A stretch of DNA of 42,739 nucleotides from Lachnospiraceae bacterium. Its GTDB lineage: Bacteria; Bacillota; Clostridia; Lachnospirales; Lachnospiraceae. The translations under genes and the position numbers were made by a program. Shown here piece after piece: positions 24,404-33,303 of the stretch. Location of the stretch: NCBI GenBank assembly GCA_017399445.1, contig JAFQCM010000102.1, positions 1-42,739 of the forward strand, read 5' to 3'. The notes beneath the pieces were generated by a model. That model worked only from the letters and a program-made list of their open reading frames with translations, had not been told where the DNA came from and did not search any database. Numbering within the stretch: position 1 is the first letter of the stretch; each line of letters begins with the position of its first letter.

Positions 24404-24486
24404 ACTCCTATATCTTTAAATTTCTATGGAATTATCAGGGATTTTCCTATATAATTCATATAGATAAAAAAGATATAGGAGTTTTT
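24404..24486 (+). promoter_or_regulatory. Switch-like leader hairpin of the dus gene
   Basis: ACTCCTATATCTTT (24404-24417) and AAAGATATAGGAGT (24469-24482) form a perfect 14-bp stem followed by T5, ending 6 nt before the start codon. The right arm contains the ribosome site TAGGAG. A second segment CCTATAT (24446-24452) can pair with the same ATATAGG, and CTATAT/ATATAG can form a small inner hairpin, so alternative folds compete for the ribosome site. No known riboswitch class was recognised. Confidence 0.65.
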
Positions 24487-24491
24487 GTATT

Positions 24492-25460
24492 ATGAAATTT
24501 TACTTAGCCCCGATGGAGGGAATTACCATACGTACTTACCGGAATATTTGTAATGAAATGTTTCCACATATAGATAAATTTTTCACTCCATTTCTGGTAA
24601 CAAAAACAAAGACAAATTTTAATTCAAAAGAATTAAGAGATATTTTGCCGGAGAATAATGAAGGACTTTTTCTTGTTCCTCAGGTGCTTACCAATCATGC
24701 AGAGGAATTTATTTCGATGTTAAAGGGTTTAAGAAAACTTGGGTATCAGGAAGCTAACTTGAATTTAGGATGTCCTTCCGGAACAGTGGTTTCTAAATTT
24801 CGTGGATCCGGTTTTTTGGCAAAGCCAGAAGAATTAGATGTTTTTTTAGAAAAGGTATTTGATGCGTTGGAAGAGATTGATATAGAGCTTTCCATTAAAA
24901 CAAGAATTGGAAAAGAGGCTCCGGAAGAGTTTTATCATATTTTGGAGATTTATAATAAATATCCCATGAAAGAGTTGATTATTCATCCTCGTACCCAAAA
25001 GGATTATTATAAAAATAAGCCAAATTTGCAGGTTTTTGAAGATGCATTGAAATTAAGCAAAAATCCTGTGTGCTACAATGGGAATATTTTTACGGTAAAA
25101 GATTATGAAGTATTCCATGAGAGATTTCAAGAGGTAGATACGATTATGTTGGGACGTGGATTGATTGCCAATCCTGCATTGGTGGAAGAAATCTTAGGTT
25201 ATGAAGGTCTTACAAAAGAGAAATTAAGAGAATTTCATAATAGAATTTATATGGAATATAAGCAGATGTATTCTGGGGAGAAAAATGTTTTATTTAAGAT
25301 GAAGGAATTGTGGTGTTATATGCTGTTTCTGTTTTGTGAAGCAGAAAAGTATGGGAAGAAAGTAAAGAAATCTTCCAATCTTTTGGACTATGAGGCAGCG
25401 GTATCGAATCTTTTCCGGGAATGTGAGTTGGATAGTTCCAGAGGATTTAAGCAAGGTTGA
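24492..25460 (+). CDS. tRNA-dihydrouridine synthase family protein
   Basis: 322 aa flavoenzyme of the Dus family, which reduces uridine in the D-loop of tRNA using FMN and NAD(P)H. Landmarks: FYLAPMEGITIRTYR at the N-terminus, PQVLTNH, the catalytic-Cys motif NLGCPSGTVVSKFRGSGFL (Cys94), SIKTRIG, IIHPRTQKDYY with the conserved His, YNGNIFT and MLGRGLIANP near the phosphate site. The C-terminal 70 residues form the helical tRNA-binding domain. The gene stands alone, behind a leader whose hairpin can mask its ribosome site, and ends before a terminator. Confidence 0.92.
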   Translation: MKFYLAPMEGITIRTYRNICNEMFPHIDKFFTPFLVTKTKTNFNSKELRDILPENNEGLFLVPQVLTNHAEEFISMLKGLRKLGYQEANLNLGCPSGTVVSKFRGSGFLAKPEELDVFLEKVFDALEEIDIELSIKTRIGKEAPEEFYHILEIYNKYPMKELIIHPRTQKDYYKNKPNLQVFEDALKLSKNPVCYNGNIFTVKDYEVFHERFQEVDTIMLGRGLIANPALVEEILGYEGLTKEKLREFHNRIYMEYKQMYSGEKNVLFKMKELWCYMLFLFCEAEKYGKKVKKSSNLLDYEAAVSNLFRECELDSSRGFKQG

Positions 25461-25544
25461 TATTGAAAAATTAAACAAAGTAAATCTAGTTATCTATTCG
25501 CATGATTATCATTATGATGATTAGCATCTGATGGGGATGTAAAG

Positions 25545-25584
25545 AAAAAGCCAGACACTGTAGAGATAAGGTGCATGGCTTTTT
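25545..25584 (+). terminator. Terminator of the dus gene
   Basis: AAAAAGCCA pairs with TGGCTTTTT across a 22-nt loop; T-run is within and after the right arm. Confidence 0.75.
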
Positions 25585-25677
25585 CGTTTATATTTTTTTC
25601 AGAATCAAAGATAAACAAAAGTGTTTACAAATTTATGATACAATGTGTAAGAGTATATATTTTAGGAGCTGAAAGCA

Positions 25678-26852
25678 TGAAGTACAAAAATGCCAGTAGT
25701 ATATTGCCACAAGAATTAGTGGAACTGATACAAGAATATGTTCAGGGAGAATATATTTATATCCCTGTCAGAGATAAATATGTTGGAGAGTCTGCAACCG
25801 AATATAAAAATGAATTGGAAAAACGTGACGCACACATATATATCAATTATTTAGAAGGAATGAGTAATAAGTGTTTGTCAGAAATATATCATTTATCAGA
25901 ATCCAGCATCAGAAGAATCATTATAAAACAACGGAAAGGATATACAGAAATGAACGATAATATAAGAAACCTCCTCTTTCATTGGGGATTACAGAACTGT
26001 CAGGTAAAACAGATATATAATTCCACATGGCAGGTGGGAGAAGAATATGTGTTGAAAGTGTATGAAAATATAGAAGGCTTAGAAAGAAATCTAAAAATAC
26101 TGCACATATTAGGTGAAATGAATATTCCCGTTGGAAAAGTGGTACCTGCAAATGACAAAAAACAATATATAGCAAGTGATAATGTTTATTATTTTATGTC
26201 CAAGAAGCTTTTAGGGAACAATATTGTACGAATTGGTAATGACATGAGTATTGCTGTGACCATGGGAGAAATAATTGCTGACCTTCATATGGCATTTAAA
26301 AAGTGTGAAGACGCAGATGTATTTTGGAATAACAGTCTGTTAGAAGAAATGAATGGCTGGGTAAAAAGTAATTTGGAGAGTAGTGGATGGAAGCATCTTG
26401 GCAAGGAAGAATATGAAAAGGTTATTTCACAATTAGCCACAGTATACGATGAATTACCAGTGCAATTAATCCATCGGGATGTTCATTTTGGTAATTTCTT
26501 ATTTTCAGAAGGAAATTTTTCAGGTTACATAGATTTTGATTTAAGCCAAAAGAATATACGTATTTTTGATTTGTGTTACTTTTTGCTTGGGTTATTGTCA
26601 GAAGAGGAAAAATTGGAGATTACAAAAGAAAGATGGTTTGAATTTGTGAAAAATGTTTTTCTTGGGTATGAAAAAAAACTGGAATTATATGAAGCAGAAA
26701 AGAAAGCAGTGCCATATGTGATGGAGTGTATCGAACTACTTTTTGTTGCTTATTTTGATAGTGTAAATGATGTGGGTTGTGCTGAAAATGCATATAAATT
26801 GTTTGAGTTTGTAAAGAACCAGGAAAAGAGGATATGGAAAAGTATACAGTAG
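25678..26852 (+). CDS. Fusion of a CD3324-type HTH domain and an APH-like phosphotransferase
   Basis: I use ATG 25678 (AGGAG 9 nt upstream, extended -10 TGATACAAT at about 25640); the frame opens earlier but that part covers the dus terminator. The 391-aa product starts with MKYKNASSILPQELVELIQEY and VQGEYIYIP, then EKRDAHIYINYLEGMS and an HTH (LSEIYHLSESSIRRIIIKQ), the pattern of CD3324-type small regulators. Residues about 95-391 are an aminoglycoside-phosphotransferase-like kinase: VGEEYVLKVYE with the ATP-site Lys, LIHRDVHFGNFLF (catalytic HxD) and GYIDFDLS (metal Asp). The target may be a small molecule or a nucleic-acid-linked substrate. No resistance gene is nearby. Confidence 0.8.
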
Positions 26853-27009
26853 AATGGTGATATAAAGATATCGGACACTCTTTAAAACAAGAATATTTCA
26901 AAGTAGTTTTAGCTTAACTCAGAAAAATATGGTAAACATTTCATAGATATGCTATGATTTAAAGTACAAAATAGAATGTGTTCTATAACCAACAGGAGGA
27001 AAAGCACAA

Positions 27010-28161
27010 ATGAATTTTGAAGGAAAAAAAGAAGAAGCAGTTAATATTATGATAGGCTGGTTAAGCCATGAAAATGAATTAGGAAAAGCACCTGCAAAAA
27101 TAGAAGTGGCAGGAGAATTTGACTATGATGATAATCATTACTTTATTCTCAAATTTAAGGAAGGAATATTTTCAAAGTGGGAAGTAGCAGTATGTGGTTT
27201 TGATGAAAATGGAGAAGAATGTGGACATACTTTTAGTGAATTTGAGCCATATGCTCCAAAGACTGCACAGGAAAAATGTATTTCCATGATTGAATATTTA
27301 AAGGAATACTGGAAAGGTCGTTTTTATGCGGAACTGGAACGTAGAGGCGTTACAGAAGAAGAATATGAAAATATGACAGAAGAAGAGTGGCAGGCAAAAG
27401 GTCAGGAAGCAGATGAAAGAGAACAGCAGGCAGGTGGAAAACGCCATGGATTTATTTTGTTGGAAAAACCGGAATTTGATTTTGAGCAGCTGATTTCTGA
27501 GTTGAAAACAAAATGGGATATTGAAGTAGGGGATTATGAATTAGAGGATGGCAGTCTGGTATTTGAGTGTGATGATAACTTACTGTCAGTAGCTTTAATG
27601 GAAGCACCGATTCCTGATGGTGAAGCGGAATACTTTGCAGAAGCCAATTATATGTGGCCTGAAGCAGTAGAAACAACAAAGAAACATCAGGCTCATCTTG
27701 TAGTACTTACTTTAAATCGTAACGGCAACTCCTTTGAAGCAGCGGCTATTTTCAGTATGCTGGTTTCTTCTTGCCTCAATCAGAAGTCTGTGTTAGGAAT
27801 TTATACATCAGGAACGGTATTTCAACCGAAATTTTATGATGAAGTTGCCAATTTGATGAAAAAAGGTGATGTTCCGGTACCTATTTGGGTATATGTAGGT
27901 CTTGGAAGAACAGAGGAAGGAAATGCAGGATATACCTATGGAATGGATGCTTTTGGAAAGATGGAAATGGAAATTTTAGACAGCAGCCATACTTTAGAAG
28001 AAATTCAGTCATTTTTATATTATGTAGCCGAATATGTAATTAAGGAAAATATGATTTTTAGAGATGGAGAAACTATTAGTTTTACATCAGAAGAAAAGCT
28101 TAAGATTACAAAATCAGCAGGGGTTCGCTTAGAGGGTGAAACTTTGAAAATCTGGTTCTAA
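27010..28161 (+). CDS. DUF4261 domain protein
   Basis: 383 aa, ribosome site AGGAGG and an extended -10 (TGCTATGAT, 26950-26958). Residues 1-140 are an unknown N-terminal domain with a Glu-rich helix (TEEEYENMTEEEWQAKGQEA). Residues about 145-383 fit DUF4261: GFILLEKPEFDFEQLISELK, the strand LLSVALMEAPIPDGE, HLVVLTLNRNGN, and a C-terminal FGKMEMEILDSSHTLEEIQ. The family is of unknown function and often linked to polymorphic-toxin or immunity-type proteins in other bacteria; that link is not visible here. No signal peptide or membrane segment. Confidence 0.72.
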   Translation: MNFEGKKEEAVNIMIGWLSHENELGKAPAKIEVAGEFDYDDNHYFILKFKEGIFSKWEVAVCGFDENGEECGHTFSEFEPYAPKTAQEKCISMIEYLKEYWKGRFYAELERRGVTEEEYENMTEEEWQAKGQEADEREQQAGGKRHGFILLEKPEFDFEQLISELKTKWDIEVGDYELEDGSLVFECDDNLLSVALMEAPIPDGEAEYFAEANYMWPEAVETTKKHQAHLVVLTLNRNGNSFEAAAIFSMLVSSCLNQKSVLGIYTSGTVFQPKFYDEVANLMKKGDVPVPIWVYVGLGRTEEGNAGYTYGMDAFGKMEMEILDSSHTLEEIQSFLYYVAEYVIKENMIFRDGETISFTSEEKLKITKSAGVRLEGETLKIWF

Positions 28162-28229
28162 GAAATAAGAAAAGGGAAAGAATCCAAGTGAGAGAAGGTG
28201 ATAGCCTGGGACTTTTCTCGAAATTTGTT

Positions 28230-28270
28230 AAAAGATAAGCCATACTTAAAAAATATGACTTATCTTTTTT
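28230..28270. terminator. Bidirectional terminator between convergent genes
   Basis: AAAAGATAAG pairs with CTTATCTTTT, with CATA/TATG continuing inside; T-runs exist on both strands. Serves DUF4261 (+) and the ABC-2 permease (-). Confidence 0.8.
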
Positions 28271-28302
28271 CTAAATATAATACCAAATACAATTCAGTTG
28301 CA

Positions 28303-29064
28303 TTATTTCACATCCTGCTGCATTTTTCTTCTTAACACAAAAATGGCAAACAAATAGACTAAAATTCCATAACCTAAGGTAATCAGCACTGGTTTTACCA
28401 TATCCCCATATTCACCAGTCAAAGCAAATCTGGCTCCACGAACCCCCTGATAAAAAGGTAATGCATGACAAAATTTAGCGAAAGTTCCTCCGATAGAATC
28501 CACATCCATCCAAATTCCACCCAGCATACTGGCTGATGTTATAATAATAGAGCAGATACCAGGAGCAGCTTTATCATTTAGCAGGGTGCCAAAAAATATT
28601 CCAAATGAAATGAATACCAAGGCAGAAGGTATTAAAACAAGAATACATAAAATAACATTTACCAAATCAAACTGATAATCTACAAAAGCCCCAATTACAA
28701 TGGCTGCAATAAAAGAAATTACTGACTGTAAAACTGCTAATACTAAAACAGGTAATGTATAACCTGCGATAAAATCCAAGGATTTCAGTGGAGATGCATA
28801 CAGTCTTAACATAAAAGCAGTAGAGCGGTCTTTTGATACTTGCAGGCAGGTAAAAAGCATTATAAAGGAAAGTCCGAAAAAGGCGATTCCAGGTGCAAGA
28901 TTATCAATATGAAAAATGGTCATTCCTGCTTCTTCAGGAATACTCTGATCTACAATGGTCATAATAACTAACATCACAATAGGAAAGCCTAAACAAAAAA
29001 TATAGCTTAAAGGATCTCTTAGTATTTCCTTCAATGTTCTTTTACTAAAAATAAAACTTCTCAT
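28303..29064 (-). CDS. ABC-2 type transporter permease
   Basis: 253 aa from ATG 29064 (AAGGAGG upstream, located in the end of the ATPase gene). It starts MRSFIFSKRTLKEILRDPLS and has six hydrophobic segments in the ABC-2 arrangement: YIFCLGFPIVMLVIMTIV first, a large extracytoplasmic loop, then pairs of helices ending LVYLFAIFVLRRKM. It is the membrane part of an exporter powered by the adjacent ATPase. The ATPase stop lies one base before its ATG. Substrate unknown; LytTR-DUF3021-ABC units commonly handle antimicrobial peptides or envelope stress. Confidence 0.88.
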   Translation of the reverse strand: MRSFIFSKRTLKEILRDPLSYIFCLGFPIVMLVIMTIVDQSIPEEAGMTIFHIDNLAPGIAFFGLSFIMLFTCLQVSKDRSTAFMLRLYASPLKSLDFIAGYTLPVLVLAVLQSVISFIAAIVIGAFVDYQFDLVNVILCILVLIPSALVFISFGIFFGTLLNDKAAPGICSIIITSASMLGGIWMDVDSIGGTFAKFCHALPFYQGVRGARFALTGEYGDMVKPVLITLGYGILVYLFAIFVLRRKMQQDVK

Positions 29065-29065
29065 G

Positions 29066-29794
29066 TTACAGGCCTCCTTCTGCGATTTCAACAAATGCAT
29101 CTTCCAAATTATCTTTACCAGTGAGTTTCTTTAAATCTTCTAAGGTTCCCAATGCTTTAATTTCGCCTCCTACCATTACTGCAATGGCATCTGAAAGGTG
29201 TTCTGCTTCTTCCATGTAATGAGTGGTCAATATAATGGTTACCTTTTTCTTCAAACCTTCAATAATTCTCCATAAGTCTTTTCTTGCCAATACATCCAAA
29301 CCAAGGGTTGGTTCATCTAAATATAGTACTTTGGGATCCGTAATTAATGCCATGGCAATGCTTAATTTTCTCTGCCATCCTCCAGACAGTGTTTTTGCCT
29401 TGCTGTTTTCTACTTCCTGTAAAGAAAATAATTGTATCATTTCATTGGTTCGTTCCTGTATCTGCTTTTTATCTATATTATAAATTCCAGCCATAAATTC
29501 CAGATTTTCTCTAACTGTAAGGTTAGGAGCAACAGCGGTATCTTGTGTGGATACATTGGAAACTTTTTTCACTTCGTTAAGGTCTGTGGTGATGCTATGT
29601 CCCAACACAAAAGCATCTCCACTAGTAGGACGTGAAAGCCCTGTAAGCATGCGAATTGTGGTGGTTTTCCCTGCACCATTCACTCCTAATAAGGAAAAAA
29701 GTGTTTTTTCCTGTACCTGAAATGAAATATCTTTTACGGCTGTTTTTAATCCAAATTCTTTTCTTAATTTATTTACTTCAATTGCGTATTTCAT
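29066..29794 (-). CDS. ABC transporter ATP-binding protein (ABC-2 exporter)
   Basis: 242 aa from the ATG at 29794 with AAGGAG 9 nt upstream; the frame opens earlier at 29845 but that part overlaps the DUF3021 gene. Walker A GVNGAGKTT, Q-loop STQDTAVAPNLTV, signature LSGGWQRKLSIAMAL, Walker B VLYLDEPTLGLD, switch His in LTTHYMEEAEH. The TLGLD and HYMEEAE segments are typical of drug or bacteriocin exporters of the DrrA/CcmA type. The signature carries GGW rather than GGQ, a common variant in this group. Cotranscribed with its permease and with LytTR-DUF3021. Confidence 0.93.
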   Translation of the reverse strand: MKYAIEVNKLRKEFGLKTAVKDISFQVQEKTLFSLLGVNGAGKTTTIRMLTGLSRPTSGDAFVLGHSITTDLNEVKKVSNVSTQDTAVAPNLTVRENLEFMAGIYNIDKKQIQERTNEMIQLFSLQEVENSKAKTLSGGWQRKLSIAMALITDPKVLYLDEPTLGLDVLARKDLWRIIEGLKKKVTIILTTHYMEEAEHLSDAIAVMVGGEIKALGTLEDLKKLTGKDNLEDAFVEIAEGGL

Positions 29795-29798
29795 AGAT

Positions 29799-30257
29799 TT
29801 ATGCTCCTTCCATTTGTAATTCATTGATTTTACGATTGATTTCATCTACTGATTTTTTACATATCCTATATTGTATAATCCAGCTGATGGTATAAGAGAT
29901 GATATAAGAGCATCCTACACCTAACATTGTTAAAGGATATTTATGAAGTCCCCAACAATAACATCCCACCAATCCCCATACAAAGGCTGTGATAATAAAG
30001 TATATAATGCTTTGGGTCAGTAGGCTTAATCGTTCCATTTCCATTACAACAGAGCCTGCACCTAAGGAGGCACTAGAAAGTCCGATTAAAATTAACTGTA
30101 CAGTAAAGGCTTCTATAGTATTATCAAAACGGCTTGCAAATTCCGGTAAAAGTGGAATGTGGTTACTGCCCATAAAACAAATACATAATATAGTTAAGGT
30201 AATACCTATAGAATACATAAAGCTGTTAAGTCCTCTTATGAACGCATTTTTTATCAT
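29799..30257 (-). CDS. DUF3021 family membrane protein
   Basis: 152 aa with four hydrophobic helices: FMYSIGITLTILCICFMG, VQLILIGLSSASLGAG, LLTQSIIYFIITAFVWG and MLGVGCSYIISYTISW, then a basic cytoplasmic tail (KKSVDEINRKINELQ). This matches DUF3021, a family nearly always encoded with a LytTR regulator lacking a receiver domain, where the membrane protein is thought to hold the regulator in check. The LytTR gene ends 23 bp upstream; GAGG precedes its start. Confidence 0.85.
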   Translation of the reverse strand: MIKNAFIRGLNSFMYSIGITLTILCICFMGSNHIPLLPEFASRFDNTIEAFTVQLILIGLSSASLGAGSVVMEMERLSLLTQSIIYFIITAFVWGLVGCYCWGLHKYPLTMLGVGCSYIISYTISWIIQYRICKKSVDEINRKINELQMEGA

Positions 30258-30280
30258 AGTTCTAACCTCTTTTCTTTGAA

Positions 30281-30733
30281 TTAACTGTTCATATAAGTTT
30301 CAAATGCAGCCTTTATTTTGCTAACATATCGTCTAGCTACATAAGTTTCAATATCATTTTGTAAATACATTTTAATGGTACCGGTTACGCTGGTATCCAT
30401 TCGCTGTATTTTTCTTAGATTCACAATTTCCGAATTAGATATTCTGACAAATCTTGTTTTGTCAAGTTTTTTTTCCATTTCATATAAACGTTCTTTGATT
30501 CGAAATTGTCCGTCTGATGTTTCTAAATACACCATTTTGTTTGCGGAAAAGATGCGAATCACATCTCCGCATCGAATAGAAACAGCTTCTTTGTCTTGAT
30601 ATGCCAACAGACTTTCTTCTACCGCTTCTTTTACTGTGTGATATAGTTTTCTGATTTCTGCATTGTTTTCAGAACCACAGACATGTATTTCTGGTATTTC
30701 ATATTTTTGATTTATCTTAAGACTTATCTTCAT
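30281..30733 (-). CDS. LytTR-domain DNA-binding regulator
   Basis: 150 aa from ATG 30733 (GGTGG upstream). I reject the TTG at 30754 because it lies in the -10: TTGCGA (30781-30776), 16-bp spacer, TATAAT (30759-30754), giving a short leader. The N-terminal 45 residues are a regulatory segment (KISLKINQKYEIPEIHV); the C-terminal LytTR beta-domain shows VSIRCGDVIRIFSANKMVYL, FVRISNSEIVNLRKIQRMD and YVSKIKAAFETYM. There is no receiver domain, so control should come from the partner DUF3021 protein. It heads the operon with DUF3021 and the ABC-2 exporter. Confidence 0.9.
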   Translation of the reverse strand: MKISLKINQKYEIPEIHVCGSENNAEIRKLYHTVKEAVEESLLAYQDKEAVSIRCGDVIRIFSANKMVYLETSDGQFRIKERLYEMEKKLDKTRFVRISNSEIVNLRKIQRMDTSVTGTIKMYLQNDIETYVARRYVSKIKAAFETYMNS

Positions 30734-30823
30734 TTTTTCACCACCCAAAATCAATTATATTGGATTTTCTGGATTTCGCAAGGGAACTAAGACGGATGGT
30801 CATAGTTGGAGGATAACTGGTAG

Positions 30824-31018
30824 TTGAAACATTTTCCTGACATTTCAGCTGATTTAGCCTATTCTTTACATAAATTGGAAAGTCAATTAGGGAGAATTGT
30901 GTAGTTCACAAGTCAAAACTATGGTAAGAGGGAATGGTATGAAATCCTTCAGGCAGATACCGATATTTATATAGGTGAAATAGAATATGGATACAGTAAA
31001 GGGTATATCGAAAAATAA
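30824..31018 (+). pseudogene. Remnant of an unrecognised small gene with an in-frame stop
   Basis: One frame reads HFPDISADLAYSLHKLESQL, then a TAG at about 30902-30904, then in the same frame REWYEILQADTDIYIGEIEY and GYSKGYIEK to a TAA at 31016. The composition of both halves is protein-like, and a GGAGG lies at 30808-30812, so this looks like a small cytosolic protein broken by one nonsense codon. No family is recognised. It occupies most of the 338-bp interval between the LytTR and StiP genes. Confidence 0.4.
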
Positions 31019-31024
31019 AATAAG

Positions 31025-31062
31025 TTAAAAAAGGTAACAGTTTAGCCGATGAAACTGTTACC
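31025..31062 (-). terminator. Terminator of the Ter biosynthetic arm
   Basis: GGTAACAGTTT and AAACTGTTACC form an 11-bp stem with an 8-nt loop; on the minus strand T6 follows. Confidence 0.88.
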
Positions 31063-31092
31063 CATAATAATTTCTTTTAAATATCTGAAAAT

Positions 31093-32175
31093 CTACACAT
31101 CCGCCATATTCTTAATAATTCCACAGGCAATATAATTCTTCAAATCATATTCCTCCACTGGAACATTTTTCTCCTTTGCCAGTTGCAGTAAATGTGCCAG
31201 CAGAGGATTGTCCTGAGAATTTGGGCGCACCAGAAGCTTCCAAGGAACCCGGCGGATTAATACTCTGGTAGCTTCCCCGATTCCCGGTTTGATAAAGTTA
31301 ATATTATCAATATCATAATGTTTCGCAATTTCCTTTACTTCACTTAAACCGGTAAATCCAGATGGAGTAGTGTCTGCCAGTGTGGTATTATAGTCAAAAT
31401 GCTTTTCAATGGCATCAATAAATTCATAAGATAAATCTTCATCCTTCAGTTCAGAATAGAATACTGCACCATGAAAATCAGTAGGGGAGATAATATCATC
31501 TCTTAAAAAAGTTCTGCTGATAAGTCCTGAAACAGTGCTGTTTAAGCAGGAACTTGGAATTAAAATATCTTCATGAGTTCCACAAAGTTCTGTAATATTA
31601 GCAGGATCGGAAAGTACAGCCAAAGTAGGATTTAACATAGGGTATTTTTCCAAAGCACTTTTCAATTCTCGTTGAATAGCACCTTTACCAATCCAACCAT
31701 CCACAAACCTTACTGTTTTAGGATCATGGTTTTTCAAAATATACTCAATGGCATTTTCATCAATTCCACGGTCTCTGATAATAGAAATAGAATAGTGAAA
31801 AACCTTTTTCTGATATTTTTTTTCTAAATAGCGTTTCATTAAAATTCCAATAGGAATCCCGGCTCTGGCAAGAGAAACAATAACAATTTCATTATTATCA
31901 TCTTCCTTGGTGGTAAATTCGTCTCCAATAGAAGAGTATACTTTTTCAGATACCTGACACACCGCCTGAGCAGTAGTTTTTGCATAAGATTTTAATGCAA
32001 ACTGGTAAGCCTCCATATATTTTTCAGTAGGTTTGTATTCTAAGGGAAGCATTTCACAGTAATGAACACCAGACTGAATAAGTTTTTCCCGTTCTTTGGT
32101 TGGTAATGGTGTCACCTGCCCGGAAATATCCTTTAACAGTAAAGTGACATCACTTTCAAGATAACTACTTTTCAT
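31093..32175 (-). CDS. StiP-family protein of the Ter biosynthetic module
   Basis: 360 aa, last of three abutting minus-strand genes. It resembles the protein class annotated as cysteine protease StiP / PELOTA-linked in Ter clusters: SYLESDVTLLLKDISGQVTP at the start, IVIVSLARAGIPIGILMKRY (a PRTase-like strand-helix), HYSISIIRDRGIDENA, RFVDGWIGKGAIQREL, and IKPGIGEATRVLIRRVPWKL near the C-terminus. The VDGWIGKGA strand resembles a phosphoribosyl-binding loop, and StiP proteins are often placed near the PRTase fold. Published comparative genomics predicts that this module makes a nucleoside-like metabolite; the reaction is not known. Cotranscribed with the PRTase-TRSP gene, 3 bp upstream. Confidence 0.82.
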   Translation of the reverse strand: MKSSYLESDVTLLLKDISGQVTPLPTKEREKLIQSGVHYCEMLPLEYKPTEKYMEAYQFALKSYAKTTAQAVCQVSEKVYSSIGDEFTTKEDDNNEIVIVSLARAGIPIGILMKRYLEKKYQKKVFHYSISIIRDRGIDENAIEYILKNHDPKTVRFVDGWIGKGAIQRELKSALEKYPMLNPTLAVLSDPANITELCGTHEDILIPSSCLNSTVSGLISRTFLRDDIISPTDFHGAVFYSELKDEDLSYEFIDAIEKHFDYNTTLADTTPSGFTGLSEVKEIAKHYDIDNINFIKPGIGEATRVLIRRVPWKLLVRPNSQDNPLLAHLLQLAKEKNVPVEEYDLKNYIACGIIKNMADV

Positions 32176-32178
32176 GTA

Positions 32179-33303
32179 TTACCTCCATGTAATTTTCATA
32201 ATATTAGTACAATTGTTCATTGCCAGTGCATCGCATAATTCCGCCATGGCAGAAGTACCTTCCTTGCTGTCGGTAAGCACTAACACATAATCATAAGTTT
32301 CCAGGTTATAAAGGAAAGTAGTACGGTTTTCCTCATAGAAACTGGTAAGCTGATAGCGTTTCTTAATTGGATAATTGTCTTCACAGCTTGGCAGAATTGG
32401 GCTTCTGGTGGTAGCGTGGAAAGAAACTTTATGATTTGTATGAGTTTCTAAATAATTTCCAAAATAAATGCCTGCAAACATAAATTCCTCTGTCCCTAGA
32501 ACTAAAATATTTTTTGCAGAAAGATTGTCTAAAGACAATTCCTTTGTTAATTTTTCAGAAAAATTCTCACAAAGCTTAACATAATCCTCTATCATTACAC
32601 CAAGTCTGGTATCCACATAATCTCCTATAGTAATTGTTTCATAAGAAACATCACTTTTCTTACATACATACTGTAAAGAAGGTTCATAAGAAAATTTAGA
32701 TAAAATATTGTCATAATCATATTTTGGAACAGGAAGAAGATAGTTTACATCAATGTTACGTTCCTTTAACTCAGCAAGTTTTTCCTCTCCCATCCCATTT
32801 AATATAGAAGCAATTCCAAAGCTTAATTGATAATCAGGATAAGCTTTTAATAATACTTTGATAAAATTTTCAATGGTTTTACCGGTAGTAACCTCATCTT
32901 CAGCGAAGATAATATGTGTATTCTTACATAAAACCTGATCCAGAAAGTTTTTAATTACCATCTGGTCAGTGGCATGGCTGTGTTCTTCATTAAAATACAA
33001 AAAGTCCAGATTCTCAAATTTTTCTCTTGTAGTATGAATGTAAGCCGTATTTTCTGGTGCAAACACTGCCAGACCGGTGCCAATGGCAGTAGCAGTTTCA
33101 GCAAAACCAATAATCAAAGTATGGTCATATTGTTTCAGGTCAGAAGAAAAAACTTTTTCTGCCAGAGTTTTAAAAAGTGCCAGAGACTTTTTAGGAGAAA
33201 CATGAAGATGTTTTCCCTGTAATGGATTGACTAATAAAAACTGTCGTTTGGTATTATTCTCTCTTTTGGCAATGGTAATTAAATCATTGTTGGTATAGTT
33301 CAT
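32179..33303 (-). CDS. Phosphoribosyltransferase with TRSP domain (Ter module)
   Basis: 374 aa. The N-terminal PRTase domain shows IIGFAETATAIGTGLAVF and the PRPP loop AEDEVTTGKT (about residues 134-143), the orotate-PRTase-type signature. The C-terminal half, from about residue 225, is TRSP-like: GDYVDTRLGVMIEDYV, NILVLGTEEFMFAGIYFG, HATTRSPI and YDYVLVLTDSKEG. This pairing is known from the Ter-linked biosynthetic module, where it is predicted to attach a ribose phosphate to a base-like acceptor. Its ATG directly follows the stop of the aldolase gene (TAAATG), so translation is coupled. Confidence 0.88.
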   Translation of the reverse strand: MNYTNNDLITIAKRENNTKRQFLLVNPLQGKHLHVSPKKSLALFKTLAEKVFSSDLKQYDHTLIIGFAETATAIGTGLAVFAPENTAYIHTTREKFENLDFLYFNEEHSHATDQMVIKNFLDQVLCKNTHIIFAEDEVTTGKTIENFIKVLLKAYPDYQLSFGIASILNGMGEEKLAELKERNIDVNYLLPVPKYDYDNILSKFSYEPSLQYVCKKSDVSYETITIGDYVDTRLGVMIEDYVKLCENFSEKLTKELSLDNLSAKNILVLGTEEFMFAGIYFGNYLETHTNHKVSFHATTRSPILPSCEDNYPIKKRYQLTSFYEENRTTFLYNLETYDYVLVLTDSKEGTSAMAELCDALAMNNCTNIMKITWR

